Position numbers and translations under genes: made by a program
Part shown: positions 33,454-42,390 of the stretch, piece by piece
Layout of the letters: each line of letters starts with the position of its first letter
How positions within the stretch are numbered: the stretch's first letter is position 1
Notes under the pieces: model-generated
What the model was told of the DNA's origin: nothing
Seen by the model: only the letters and a program-made list of their open reading frames with translations
Databases searched by the model: none
Source of the DNA: a virus
DNA length: 64,000 nt
IMG/VR virus record: IMGVR_UViG_3300025122_000013
Location: 1-64,000 of that record
Direction: 5' to 3' (one strand)

Positions 33454-35427
33454 TTAGATTATGTTAAGATCAAGAACCGTTACTGTTCCGTAGAAGTCAG
33501 CACGAACCATCTTCTTACCATACCGAGTCATCACGCCCTTGCGAGGTGTGAAGTCTTCGGGGGCGAAGATAGTAGGAGTGACGATCAACGGCACGTAAGG
33601 TGCGTAGACATATCCTGTCTCAAGGTAGCTTCCACCCTTGTATCCAACTAGGACCTTATTCCGTGGGAAATAGGGATCCTTGTAAACCGTGAAACGGTTA
33701 CTTAGGGAACCAATGGGTGTCGCACCAAGCGAGAATGGATTACTTGTCTGACCAGATCCATCAATAGTGATGTTGGGCTTGTAGAGCACCGAAGCCTCAA
33801 AGATCGTTGCGACCTCCGGGGAGCAAACCACGAAGTTAGCAGAACCTCTAAGGGTCTTACGGTGAATCTCATTAGCAACATCGATGATGGTCTCAACAAG
33901 AGTCTCATACCACTCACGAACTGTACCAGTGAACTGAGGACCTGAAGCTAATGTGCTAGCCTTTGTTGCCTCAGCTGCAGTCTTCTTGTTAACGAACTTA
34001 CCAGGCATACGTGACCAGTAGTAGTTAGCACCTCTCGCCTCTGTGAGAAGATCATTGAGAATCTCACGATCAATCTCTAGTGCGATCTGCTCGGAAAGGA
34101 TCTGAGTTAACTCAACCTCAGCGTCAAGGCTGTGGTATGCGTTAAGATCCTGTGCGAGTTCCGGTGACCAACGAGCACGTAGCTTACGAGTCGCGGCTGT
34201 AACTGCGATTGACTCAATCTTGATGTCAATCTCAGGAATGACCGGACTTGGTGTAGCTGCGAAGTTAGACTCAAAGGTCGGAATCGTCAACACATCACCA
34301 TCTGAACTATTAACACCAAGGTTAGGTGCCAGTGCATATGATGCAGTGAGGTCGGTAGACCCGTTCGCCGCTGCAGAGGGACCTGCATACGTTCCTGATA
34401 CGACCATTAACAGTGCCGCATTGGTTGTTGCTGTCGTAACCAATGGTTGGGACGTGAACTGTCCACCCGAGTACGTTCCAAGCTGGTTGAGACGTCTAAG
34501 GTTAAGCACGTTCTTTCCACCCTGCCACTCATCAGACAGAGCTGCAATAGAGTCTGCCAAGTTTGAGGGAGAGCTTTGGTTACTAGTACCTGTGTTAGTT
34601 CTACTTGCTGAGAACAATGTGATGTCCTTTGCATTAGTAAGATCAAGACCAGAAACACCACTAAGATCTGTGAGATCAAAGATTAAGAACTGGAATCGAC
34701 CACTGCCAACACCTGAGGTATCTCCCTCGATCTTCGTAGTGACCTGTGGATCAAACTGAAGGTGACGTCCATCACTTCCTGTTGCAGCAGCAAGACGACC
34801 ACTCTGTAACGAGGCATTACCCTGCCACGCGCCAGATGCTAGAAGTGTTAGTCTACTATTAGCAGAGGTTCCACTGATTGTCTTGTGAACCTTAGAGTAG
34901 GTAGCACCAACTAGATCATACTGGCCACCGGTTGCGAGTGATCCTGATCGGACACCTTTACCTGTGGGGTTGTTATAGATTGATGTTCCCTTCTGATAGG
35001 TCTCAGCAGCAGCAGTGCCCTCAGTTCCGTCTGTGAGACTTGCATCACCACCGACGTTATCACCGTAGGTGTAATCCAGATAGAAGAGCAGACCAGAAGG
35101 AAGGCTCATTGGCTGAATAGAAACAAGCTCGTTGGATACGAGACCACCGAAGACACGACGAACGATCGGGAATGCGATATTTGTGAAGCCTCTGACGTCG
35201 CCAGAGGAGGCGAGGTTACCGCCACCTGTTGATAGAGAGTTTTGCTCTCTCAGGAGCTGAGCAGCCTGATTTTCAAGAAGTCGAGACATGGTCTCCCGAC
35301 CATGATCATGCAGGCCTCGAAGAAGTCCTGTTCGGGACCACTTTTCGACCAGTCGCATACCTTCAGCACCAATATTTCTATCTCTGATGCCTTCAGTAAG
35401 CTGATTTAGTGTGAATGACTTTGCCAT
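33454..35427 (-). CDS. Major capsid protein, T4 gp23-like
   Basis: The 657-residue protein has the gp23 pattern: MSRLLENQAAQLLREQ, then GFTNIAFPIVRRVFGGL and VSIQPMSLPSGLLFYLDYTYG, and in the second half RKLRARWSPELAQDLNAYH and EIALEIDREILNDL. It is longer than T4 gp23 (521 residues), with a beta-rich, Gly/Ser/Thr-rich insertion around 140-390. The N-terminal 60-70 residues are probably removed by the prohead protease. Codon use is more C-rich than in the neighbours, as expected for the most abundant protein. A strong terminator follows. Confidence 0.95.
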   Translation of the reverse strand: MAKSFTLNQLTEGIRDRNIGAEGMRLVEKWSRTGLLRGLHDHGRETMSRLLENQAAQLLREQNSLSTGGGNLASSGDVRGFTNIAFPIVRRVFGGLVSNELVSIQPMSLPSGLLFYLDYTYGDNVGGDASLTDGTEGTAAAETYQKGTSIYNNPTGKGVRSGSLATGGQYDLVGATYSKVHKTISGTSANSRLTLLASGAWQGNASLQSGRLAAATGSDGRHLQFDPQVTTKIEGDTSGVGSGRFQFLIFDLTDLSGVSGLDLTNAKDITLFSASRTNTGTSNQSSPSNLADSIAALSDEWQGGKNVLNLRRLNQLGTYSGGQFTSQPLVTTATTNAALLMVVSGTYAGPSAAANGSTDLTASYALAPNLGVNSSDGDVLTIPTFESNFAATPSPVIPEIDIKIESIAVTAATRKLRARWSPELAQDLNAYHSLDAEVELTQILSEQIALEIDREILNDLLTEARGANYYWSRMPGKFVNKKTAAEATKASTLASGPQFTGTVREWYETLVETIIDVANEIHRKTLRGSANFVVCSPEVATIFEASVLYKPNITIDGSGQTSNPFSLGATPIGSLSNRFTVYKDPYFPRNKVLVGYKGGSYLETGYVYAPYVPLIVTPTIFAPEDFTPRKGVMTRYGKKMVRADFYGTVTVLDLNII

Positions 35428-35464
35428 TTTTATTTTTCTCCTATAATGCAGTTAATGATAAAAT

Positions 35465-36904
35465 TCACTTGATTCCGGCTAGCGTCGCCCATCTATTCAC
35501 CTGATCGTCAGCTGAGTTGGCCGAAGACCGCCCAGTGACCTTAGAAGATGATCCGATAGCTCTGCGAACCGAAGATTCATTCATTGATCCTGACTTGCCC
35601 TTATCAAAGGATTCCGTCAGGCTCCTGTAAAGTAGCTTTACTTCTCTCAAGCTTCTAGCATTGTCAATGGACTCAACAACCGACTTTCTCTGAGCCGGTG
35701 TTATTTCCTTGCTTTGCAGAAGCTTATTTACATAAAGAAGCTTAGCATTAAACAGGTTTAGATCTGTCAACTGCTCACGAAGTGTTTCAACAGCACCTCT
35801 GTATTCCTTGAGCCTCACCGAGAGAGATCGATTATTACGTCTCTCATTTCTAAGTTGTTCTGAAAGAACATTTAACTTAACTTGTAGAGGATCCTTTCCA
35901 GGTTTTCCTCCTCCGAAATCTGCGCCTCTTGGCATCTTACCACCAGAGCCGCCATAAGAATTCTTTACACCAGACTTTCCAGAGCCTTTTCCGCCCCAGC
36001 TATCTTGCATGTCGCTCTTTATTCCCTTAATCTTTGTGAGATCCTTGGCTTCAGAAAGATGCTGTCTGAGACGAACTAGCTCGCTACGAAGAATCTTTTC
36101 GTCGATCTCAAATACTTCATCAAGACCTTCAAAATCCTCCAGCTCAATATCCACCTCTTCTTCTTCTTCAGGAGCCTCTGCAGCCTCAAGATCTTCTTCA
36201 GACTCCTCTTCCTCTTCTTCGACTACTCGAATAGTAGGCATGAGGTCCTCTGGAATCTCGAGATCACCTAAGTCTATCTCTAGCCTTGCCTCATCAAGAC
36301 TATTAAGTCCTAGCATTGACATAATTTCCTTGATTTCTTGTGCCTCTGCTTTATCAATTGCATCCATGTTATCTCCAGATTTGAGCGTCTCTAGCTCAGA
36401 AAGATCAATTTCGTAAAGATTGTCATCATTCTTAGACGACAAATCATTGTTTGGATTATCATCCATATGACTACTTATTCTCTGTGAATCAAAAAGATCA
36501 TCACTTTCACTAAGTTTATCAGCCATTTTTAAAAGTTTTTCTCGACTGTCGCCGTCGAGTTCAGATATTGATTCTTTAATTGCATCCCTAACTACGTCCT
36601 TGTCAGACACGCTCTTGAAATCATCAGCTCCAAAAAGATTCAATAATGCAGACATTGCACTATCATCTAAAATAACTTCACTATTAGATTCTGAAAGATC
36701 TGATCCAACTATCTCAGAGGCAACGTCCTGTAATACATCTTCATTTGAACCATCATCAGAGGACTCTCCAATTAACTGCTCTTCTATAAACTCTCTTATC
36801 TTTGGAGTAACTGCTTCAATAATAGCATTTTTGGCATTCTTTTCCGCTGTATCTCTTAACAGCTTCGCCTCTGCTATCGCTTCCTCATAAAGAGATTTTG
36901 ACAT
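35465..36904 (-). CDS. Prohead scaffolding/core protein
   Basis: I start at ATG 36904, because AGAAGAGGA lies 6 nt before it; a TTG at 36922 would include the ribosome site in the coding part. The product (about 479 residues) is highly acidic, with poly-Glu runs near 230-260, a Gly/Lys-rich linker near 310-350 and a helical end. The helical part includes LNLFNAKLLYVNKLLQ and REVKLLYRSL, phrases I recognise from gp22-like core proteins of T4-like marine phages. It would direct assembly of the capsid protein and then be degraded. It is immediately upstream of the capsid gene. Confidence 0.8.
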   Translation of the reverse strand: MSKSLYEEAIAEAKLLRDTAEKNAKNAIIEAVTPKIREFIEEQLIGESSDDGSNEDVLQDVASEIVGSDLSESNSEVILDDSAMSALLNLFGADDFKSVSDKDVVRDAIKESISELDGDSREKLLKMADKLSESDDLFDSQRISSHMDDNPNNDLSSKNDDNLYEIDLSELETLKSGDNMDAIDKAEAQEIKEIMSMLGLNSLDEARLEIDLGDLEIPEDLMPTIRVVEEEEEESEEDLEAAEAPEEEEEVDIELEDFEGLDEVFEIDEKILRSELVRLRQHLSEAKDLTKIKGIKSDMQDSWGGKGSGKSGVKNSYGGSGGKMPRGADFGGGKPGKDPLQVKLNVLSEQLRNERRNNRSLSVRLKEYRGAVETLREQLTDLNLFNAKLLYVNKLLQSKEITPAQRKSVVESIDNARSLREVKLLYRSLTESFDKGKSGSMNESSVRRAIGSSSKVTGRSSANSADDQVNRWATLAGIK

Positions 36905-36929
36905 TATTGATCCTCTTCTCAATTAAATA

Positions 36930-37613
36930 TTATGTATTTTGTGAATTTGCATGTAGCGTTTCATCAATTTTATTGAAAAGCCTAAGCAATCTAATTCTCT
37001 GCCTTAAAATAGATCTCTCTGTGGGATCGAGATTAAAAATATCGTCCCATCCCATATTCTCTAAATCTTCATCTTCTAAATAGTCAATGGGTGCTCTAGA
37101 ACTACCATACTGTGTTCCGGCACCGCCCACTTTTCCTGGACCAGTTGTATTAAATGCTTGACCTGCACCTCCAGTTCCAAGCGGAGGACCATCAAATCCA
37201 TTTGGATACAATGTTCTATGAGAAAATGGAGCTATTCCACTCATCACAGCCGGCATATTATCAGACTCAGAAAGGTTTCCTATATCCCATCTCTGGAGAC
37301 CAACCATACTCCCCCTGTCTGCAGATCCTCTTCTTCCGACCTGCGGGTCTATTGCAAGGCGATCTCTACCAGTAACTGCGCTAACCTTTGATATTAATTC
37401 CATCTCATCTTCATCGATATCCTCAATAAAATCATCCTCATATTCTTCATATGAAGTTGGCATCTTATATATTCCTGTTTCTGCCCAGCCCATAGATGTC
37501 TCTGACCCTAGACCTGTCCCAAAGCTAGGAATTTTTTGTCCCTTTCCATAGCCATGACCTATCCTTTGATCAGAATTTGCAGTTGAAGGATTATAGTAAA
37601 GTCTGGTTGCCAA
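36930..37613 (-). CDS. Head-cluster protein of unknown function
   Basis: No family is recognised for this 227-residue protein. It is Gly-, Asp- and Arg-rich, with an acidic segment (EEYEDDFIEDIDEDEME, about 56-72) and a helical C-terminus LRQRIRLLRLFNKID. It lies between the 163-residue protein and the scaffold gene, each within a few nucleotides. Because nearby genes are head assembly factors, it is probably a minor head or core component, but there is no direct evidence. Confidence 0.6.
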   Translation of the reverse strand: MATRLYYNPSTANSDQRIGHGYGKGQKIPSFGTGLGSETSMGWAETGIYKMPTSYEEYEDDFIEDIDEDEMELISKVSAVTGRDRLAIDPQVGRRGSADRGSMVGLQRWDIGNLSESDNMPAVMSGIAPFSHRTLYPNGFDGPPLGTGGAGQAFNTTGPGKVGGAGTQYGSSRAPIDYLEDEDLENMGWDDIFNLDPTERSILRQRIRLLRLFNKIDETLHANSQNT

Positions 37614-37618
37614 AGAAA

Positions 37619-38110
37619 TTATCCCCTACCGTCAGATCCCTGATACGACCTTCCAGAAATATAATCACCCAACTTTTGGTCTGCTATATTTTCTGAAGTC
37701 TTAGAGGGAGATACTGTTCCTCCTAGTCCAGACCCGAACTCTGGAGCAGATCCATCCGGTAGTTCTCCTGTATATTCTGGTTGATCAGCAGGAAATACGC
37801 TTCCTGGACCGGGAGATGAAAGATTTGGAACGTATGGAGAGGCAGGCTTTCCTCCGCCTCCTGTTTCAACATCTGATAGATCAGGTGCATTAGAAAAATC
37901 TCTATTAAATGAATTTAATCCCAGACCTCCCACAACCGTTCCATCTAGTGCTAGTTCTTGAAAAACTTCTTTTCTTTCATCGTCATTTACATCACCAGCG
38001 TAAATTGGAGATGCTGAAAATGATGCTCGTAAATTTATACCGTTTCTAGATCCGTATGGCTTATCATCAGATGCAGCCGGTTCAACTATTGTCTGTGGTT
38101 GGTCAGCCAT
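37619..38110 (-). CDS. Gly/Pro/Ser-rich head-cluster protein of unknown function
   Basis: The 163-residue protein is of low complexity (Gly, Pro, Ser, Asp) and is probably disordered. It starts MADQPQTIVEP and has an AAGGA-like site in front. The stop codon lies 5 nt before the next gene. It may be a small internal head protein that is cleaved during maturation. I recognise no family. Confidence 0.55.
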   Translation of the reverse strand: MADQPQTIVEPAASDDKPYGSRNGINLRASFSASPIYAGDVNDDERKEVFQELALDGTVVGGLGLNSFNRDFSNAPDLSDVETGGGGKPASPYVPNLSSPGPGSVFPADQPEYTGELPDGSAPEFGSGLGGTVSPSKTSENIADQKLGDYISGRSYQGSDGRG

Positions 38111-38111
38111 T

Positions 38112-38363
38112 CTATAATTCCTTTAAAAGTCTTATTTTGAGAATATTTCTAGCTTTTGTAATTCTGTTTGCTCTTCTACGAAGCGTAGATTCTCTTAGGC
38201 CAAGAGCTTTAACATAATCAATTTTATTAACTAGGTTGTCACCACCCGCCCACGCATCATCAACAGTGTCAGAGGATAACAATCCCTCTTTTTCTAATTT
38301 CTTCTTTTCTTCGATAACTATTTTTCTAAGAACAGCCGGTGTTAATGTAGTGTGTCTTGACAT
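38112..38363 (-). CDS. Small basic helical protein
   Basis: I choose ATG at 38363, with GGAGAG seven nt in front; a longer frame starting upstream would begin with a non-ATG codon. The 83-residue product starts MSRHTTLTPAVLRKIVIEE. It has a LESTLRRRANRITKAR-like basic helix (GLRESTLRRRANRI). The LRKIVIEEKKKL motif resembles helices in other head-cluster proteins here. Function unknown. Confidence 0.6.
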   Translation of the reverse strand: MSRHTTLTPAVLRKIVIEEKKKLEKEGLLSSDTVDDAWAGGDNLVNKIDYVKALGLRESTLRRRANRITKARNILKIRLLKEL

Positions 38364-38426
38364 ATGATCTCTCCACAAAGTGTCTCAATCATACATATTA
38401 TGTAATGAAAGAATTAGCTACTCACA

Positions 38427-38900
38427 TTAAGATCTTTTTGCTGTCGTAGCGAACGCTAAATCTGCCCATTTTTGTGCAGACTCACCGAATAATTCCTGCG
38501 GGTCTGATTTAGATGCTACCACAGCTGCTACATCTCCGGATGCAGCAGTTGGTAGAGATGATCCCCCGGGTCCTGGCCTCTCAGCTCCTGCCTGTTCTTG
38601 CAGTGTCGTCATTGCAGTATCAGCCAGTATCGACGATAAGACTGGATCGGCTGTCATACTTCTTGTCGTTTCTCTTATATTTTTTTCAAAATTAGGATTT
38701 GGAATTTCATCTTTTTGTGAAGTCTTATTATAAACTATATTATCAAGCCCAGCTCTTCTATTCACGCTCTGGCTTCTAGATTCGGATCTTACTGATTCTG
38801 ATATCTGTACCTCTCTATGCTCTCCGATTCCTTCGCTTAATATCTCTATTAGGCATTCCTTTACTATTCCCTTTAATTTACTTCTAGCAGCTCTAGACAT
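38427..38900 (-). CDS. Small head-cluster protein of unknown function
   Basis: The ATG at 38900 is preferred to the in-frame TTG in front of it; the ribosome site is weak. The 157-residue product starts with a basic helix (ARSKLKGIVKECLIEILSEG) followed by a polar, Ser-rich, probably disordered region and a short helical end. It precedes the 83-residue gene. No family is recognised; a minor core or scaffold component is possible. Confidence 0.6.
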   Translation of the reverse strand: MSRAARSKLKGIVKECLIEILSEGIGEHREVQISESVRSESRSQSVNRRAGLDNIVYNKTSQKDEIPNPNFEKNIRETTRSMTADPVLSSILADTAMTTLQEQAGAERPGPGGSSLPTAASGDVAAVVASKSDPQELFGESAQKWADLAFATTAKRS

Positions 38901-38909
38901 CAAATTTAC

Positions 38910-39518
38910 CTACCACGACAATATATCATTAAAAATTCTATCTATTTTATCTGTTTTGGTAAAATTTTTATCAACATCACCGGGGTTTATAGTCTTTCCT
39001 TCACTTATCATAAATGCTCCAGGTGTAGAGGGTTCACTAACCATATCAAAACAAATCAATTGAAAATCTTCCTGGACAACCTGCCTATCTCCGTCGTTTC
39101 TAGTAGAGCCCACACCTCTAGAAGAAATTCCAAGTGTTACACCAGATTCAACGAGACTTTGAAGTATTTGTCCAGCGGGTGTATTAAGTAGCTCAACATG
39201 CCCAACAACAGAATCACCCTCTATGTGTGCTTCTCGGACTATATGTGAAACATTTTTCAGTTCTACCACCGAGGAATCCGGATGATCACATTCACCGAGC
39301 GCTCGATTCTCTTTAATAAATTTTTGATAATTTAGCATCTCTCGCTCTAATATAGATCTGGGATAAACCCTTCCATTCTGATTTAAAGTGTCACATTTTT
39401 GTAATACACCTCTTAGAACTATCTTTCCATCGTTTTTTTCACGAGACTCTTTAATCATATTAGATGTATAAGATAGAGGAGTCCACTCAGTCAAAAGTTT
39501 TAATTTAAAATCACTCAT
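38910..39518 (-). CDS. Prohead protease, T4 gp21-like
   Basis: The 202-residue protein has the S77-type prohead protease pattern. LRGVLQKCDTLNQNGRVYP is the substrate-cleft strand. GECDHPDS (76-82) carries the candidate His79. GISSRGVG (130-137) carries the Ser nucleophile. A later FDMVSEPSTPGAF segment fits the third catalytic region. It would cut scaffold and capsid N-termini during maturation. It overlaps the 285-residue gene by 8 nt. Confidence 0.9.
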   Translation of the reverse strand: MSDFKLKLLTEWTPLSYTSNMIKESREKNDGKIVLRGVLQKCDTLNQNGRVYPRSILEREMLNYQKFIKENRALGECDHPDSSVVELKNVSHIVREAHIEGDSVVGHVELLNTPAGQILQSLVESGVTLGISSRGVGSTRNDGDRQVVQEDFQLICFDMVSEPSTPGAFMISEGKTINPGDVDKNFTKTDKIDRIFNDILSW

Positions 39519-40368
39519 ATATCGCCTCCCTTAATTCTCTCTTTAGTTGAATTAATGTTAAGAACCTGGCTATAGACTCATCATTCATTTCATTTATTGA
39601 TTCATCATTAATTCTCTGTCTAACTGAATCAATTTTCTCTAATAAGAAGCCATTATCTGTCTTTTTCTCAAATTCATTTAAACTATTAAGTGTCTGATCT
39701 TTAATATTTTGAACTTTTTCTAATATAGATGTTCCACCGTCATGTGACATTGAAAAGACATATGACCGTATAATATCTCTCTGTTCTGAACAGAAATTAT
39801 TTTTATACTTTTCATTAATTTTTTCTGTCATTATTTTTACAACAAGCGAATCAACGTCATGATCTATATTCTCTTCTATTGTTTGACATTTATCTTTTTC
39901 AGATAACATTCTTTCTATAACTTTTGATTCATACTGTACAGTTCTTGAAAGATCTGATCTATCGTTTGATCTCCAGTCATTGAGCAGCGTCTGGATTGTC
40001 GCATAAACTTGGTATTCTGGAACTCTCCTATGATAGAACATCTTGTCGTCTAGAGTGTGATTTATTTCTTTAATAAGAAGAGATTTTTCCCTATCTAGTT
40101 TTCTAGAATCACACCTTCTCGCTGCTGATTTTGCCTCTGTTAAAATTGCAGCTGCAACAGCAGAATCACTTACAGTTGACTTAATTAGTGCATTAAAAAG
40201 CCGGAACTCTCTATAGAGCTCGCTGTCCTTGTTAAATCTAGATTCAATAATTTTAAGCGTTCTCTTGGCTGACTTCTTATCTCCCTGAATTAACAGGTTT
40301 GAAATGTTTCTAAGAAGCAGCTCATAGATTATTCCAACATTTCTTTTTTTATTATGATTCCTCGGCAT
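39511..40368 (-). CDS. Conserved head-cluster protein of unknown function
   Basis: The 285-residue protein starts MPRNHNKKRNVGIIYELLLR, a start I associate with a conserved but uncharacterised protein next to the portal in T4-like marine phages. It is mostly helical and charged, with no catalytic motif. It overlaps the portal gene by 17 nt and the protease gene by 8 nt. The tight coupling suggests a fixed ratio to the portal, such as an assembly or connector factor. Confidence 0.7.
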   Translation of the reverse strand: MPRNHNKKRNVGIIYELLLRNISNLLIQGDKKSAKRTLKIIESRFNKDSELYREFRLFNALIKSTVSDSAVAAAILTEAKSAARRCDSRKLDREKSLLIKEINHTLDDKMFYHRRVPEYQVYATIQTLLNDWRSNDRSDLSRTVQYESKVIERMLSEKDKCQTIEENIDHDVDSLVVKIMTEKINEKYKNNFCSEQRDIIRSYVFSMSHDGGTSILEKVQNIKDQTLNSLNEFEKKTDNGFLLEKIDSVRQRINDESINEMNDESIARFLTLIQLKRELREAIYE

Positions 40369-42382
40369 CGGGTATGCTTCCCTCCTCTGATGAATTTATC
40401 TCAGAGATTATAATCCCTTTATTACTTATCCTGCTCTCAAGTGATTTTAATGTAGATCTTATCTGTGATGTCATTTGTGTGTGATTTTTTATCTTTTCAT
40501 TAAAGAAATTTGATAAAAATTCATCTTCTGTCAATTTTGGAATTTTTGCTACATTTCTAAGCGGGTTTTTAGAGTCACTGTTTCTTTGATATTGGGCATT
40601 TTTTCTTCCAAATGGATGAAAAAGAGAGTCTGATGCATCCTTTCTATCATGACTATGATCTGGTGCCATTTGTGGAGATCTTCTTCTTCTAGGTGAGTTC
40701 CATATCACCTCTTTCTCTGCCGGCGTTAACTCTTTATCCTCCTCATCATCGTCGTCGTCTTCATCATCGACTATGACCTCAGATAATCTATCAACAGTAT
40801 TTTGAGCCCTTATGGGTGCATTAACATCTGATATGGATAGGCCCGATATATCTATGCTTTCATCTCCTGTTAAAAGGCCTAGCTGATCCTTATTTCTTGT
40901 GTCACCTGCCAGTTCCATTTCTGCTGGTACGGGTTCCTCAACTGCTGCGTCTGCGATTGCCTCTTCTTCTGCACCCGGTAGTCGAACTGCTTCAATTTCC
41001 AGATCTTGTTCTTTATCTACAATTCTCTGATCAAGAATCTGATCAAGAACCTCATCTGTCATATTAAAGATATTCTTTCTTATCCAGTCTCTACTAACAA
41101 GCCCCTCAACACCCACGGCAGATGTAGCTATTTCGAATCTTGTTCTATATAATTCCAGCTTCTGCTGTTGTGCAATTGTAGAAGGATTTGATAATTGAAG
41201 AGTAAAATCAAGAATATCCTCTCCCTCAAATCCATTACAATATAAGTGTATTATTGCCAGCTTATTTAACTCAGCTACAACAGTTCTTTGAATCCTTGCG
41301 ATCGTCCTAGAAAATCTAATATCCTCTTGAGATAGTGTTGCTTTTGCTCCCAGACCTTCATCATATCCAAGATATGCTTTTGGAATTTTTAATGCTGCAA
41401 ATAGCTTTTTCTGTATATATTCAACATCTTCTATGGCAGTAGCATTTGCTCCTCCAGCAAGAGTGTCAATCTTAGTTCCTGAAGAATCACCTCTCACAGG
41501 AAGGTAATAATCTTCATCAACAGAAAGTGGATTATATCTAAGATCAACTCTTCCTGTATCTTTATCTACGACCTGTGCTTTCTTTAATGTGGCTTGTACC
41601 TGCTCCATATAGTTTGGAATATCCTCTGGCGGAACATTTCCAACATCTATATAGAAAACTCTTCTTTCAGGAGACCTAACTACCCTGTAAACAAGCATTG
41701 CGTCCTCTACAAGAATAAGCTGTCTCCAGATTCTTCTTGCTGCCTCGAGAACAGATGACCCATAAGGTAAAAATGCATCATTGCCCAGAATTCTCATATG
41801 ACAAACTTGCCAATTTTCAAGAACCTGATTCCCCTGAGTAACCCACCTGAACCTCACTGCCATGGGATCTAGTGGATCAAACCCCTCTTCTCTCTCTACC
41901 TCATTTACAGGAATTGGAAACGCATTAATTACGCCGTGGTCTGGAGATACATCATTGAATAAAAAGAAATCTCCGTACTTACAAAGATTTCTAACCCATG
42001 CTGTCAAATTAAATTCCACATTTAAAGTATCATAAAATAATTCATCAAGTAATCTTTGAATCGTTGGATTTTCTGAATATATGTGAAGGACTGATCCTTT
42101 TTCATCTGCAGAAACTGTCTCCTCAGCGTATATGTCTAGAGCTGAACTTATCTCTGGTGTATATTCCATCTCAGAGAAGTCTGAATATCTAGCCATCCTA
42201 TCATATGTTCCATATGCACTCATTGCTGTGCTATAGACATGGCTCTGGGTCTTTCTAAAGACCTCGAATGCAGACGTTTGCTTGGATGACTTGCTAAAGT
42301 CACGTACCTTTCTCTTTATGACAGGCCCGCTTCTAAACAGCTGTGTTAGACGTCTAAATAATGTTTGGCTTTCCTGTGCCAC
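40352..42382 (-). CDS. Portal protein, T4 gp20-like
   Basis: The 676-residue protein has portal hallmarks: EYTPEISSALDIYAEETV, WVRNLCKYGDFFLF, LEAARRIWRQLILVEDAMLVYRV interrupted by SPERRVFYIDVGN, then YIQKKLFAALKIPKAYLGYD and ATLSQEDIRFSRTI. These match gp20. A C-terminal extension from about 460 is acidic (DDEDDDDDEED) and ends in a helical tail. It would form the dodecameric ring at the head vertex for DNA entry. Confidence 0.94.
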   Translation of the reverse strand: MAQESQTLFRRLTQLFRSGPVIKRKVRDFSKSSKQTSAFEVFRKTQSHVYSTAMSAYGTYDRMARYSDFSEMEYTPEISSALDIYAEETVSADEKGSVLHIYSENPTIQRLLDELFYDTLNVEFNLTAWVRNLCKYGDFFLFNDVSPDHGVINAFPIPVNEVEREEGFDPLDPMAVRFRWVTQGNQVLENWQVCHMRILGNDAFLPYGSSVLEAARRIWRQLILVEDAMLVYRVVRSPERRVFYIDVGNVPPEDIPNYMEQVQATLKKAQVVDKDTGRVDLRYNPLSVDEDYYLPVRGDSSGTKIDTLAGGANATAIEDVEYIQKKLFAALKIPKAYLGYDEGLGAKATLSQEDIRFSRTIARIQRTVVAELNKLAIIHLYCNGFEGEDILDFTLQLSNPSTIAQQQKLELYRTRFEIATSAVGVEGLVSRDWIRKNIFNMTDEVLDQILDQRIVDKEQDLEIEAVRLPGAEEEAIADAAVEEPVPAEMELAGDTRNKDQLGLLTGDESIDISGLSISDVNAPIRAQNTVDRLSEVIVDDEDDDDDEEDKELTPAEKEVIWNSPRRRRSPQMAPDHSHDRKDASDSLFHPFGRKNAQYQRNSDSKNPLRNVAKIPKLTEDEFLSNFFNEKIKNHTQMTSQIRSTLKSLESRISNKGIIISEINSSEEGSIPDAEES

Positions 42383-42390
42383 CTAAATCC

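Noticed and set aside
36009-36416. Plus-strand Ser-rich frame opposite the scaffold gene
   Set aside because: The Ser runs are the antisense of the Glu/Asp-rich scaffold segment. No support for expression.
35465-36922. Longer scaffold start at the TTG at 36922
   Set aside because: That start would put the strong AGAAGAGGA ribosome site inside the coding sequence; the ATG at 36904 lies at the right distance from it.
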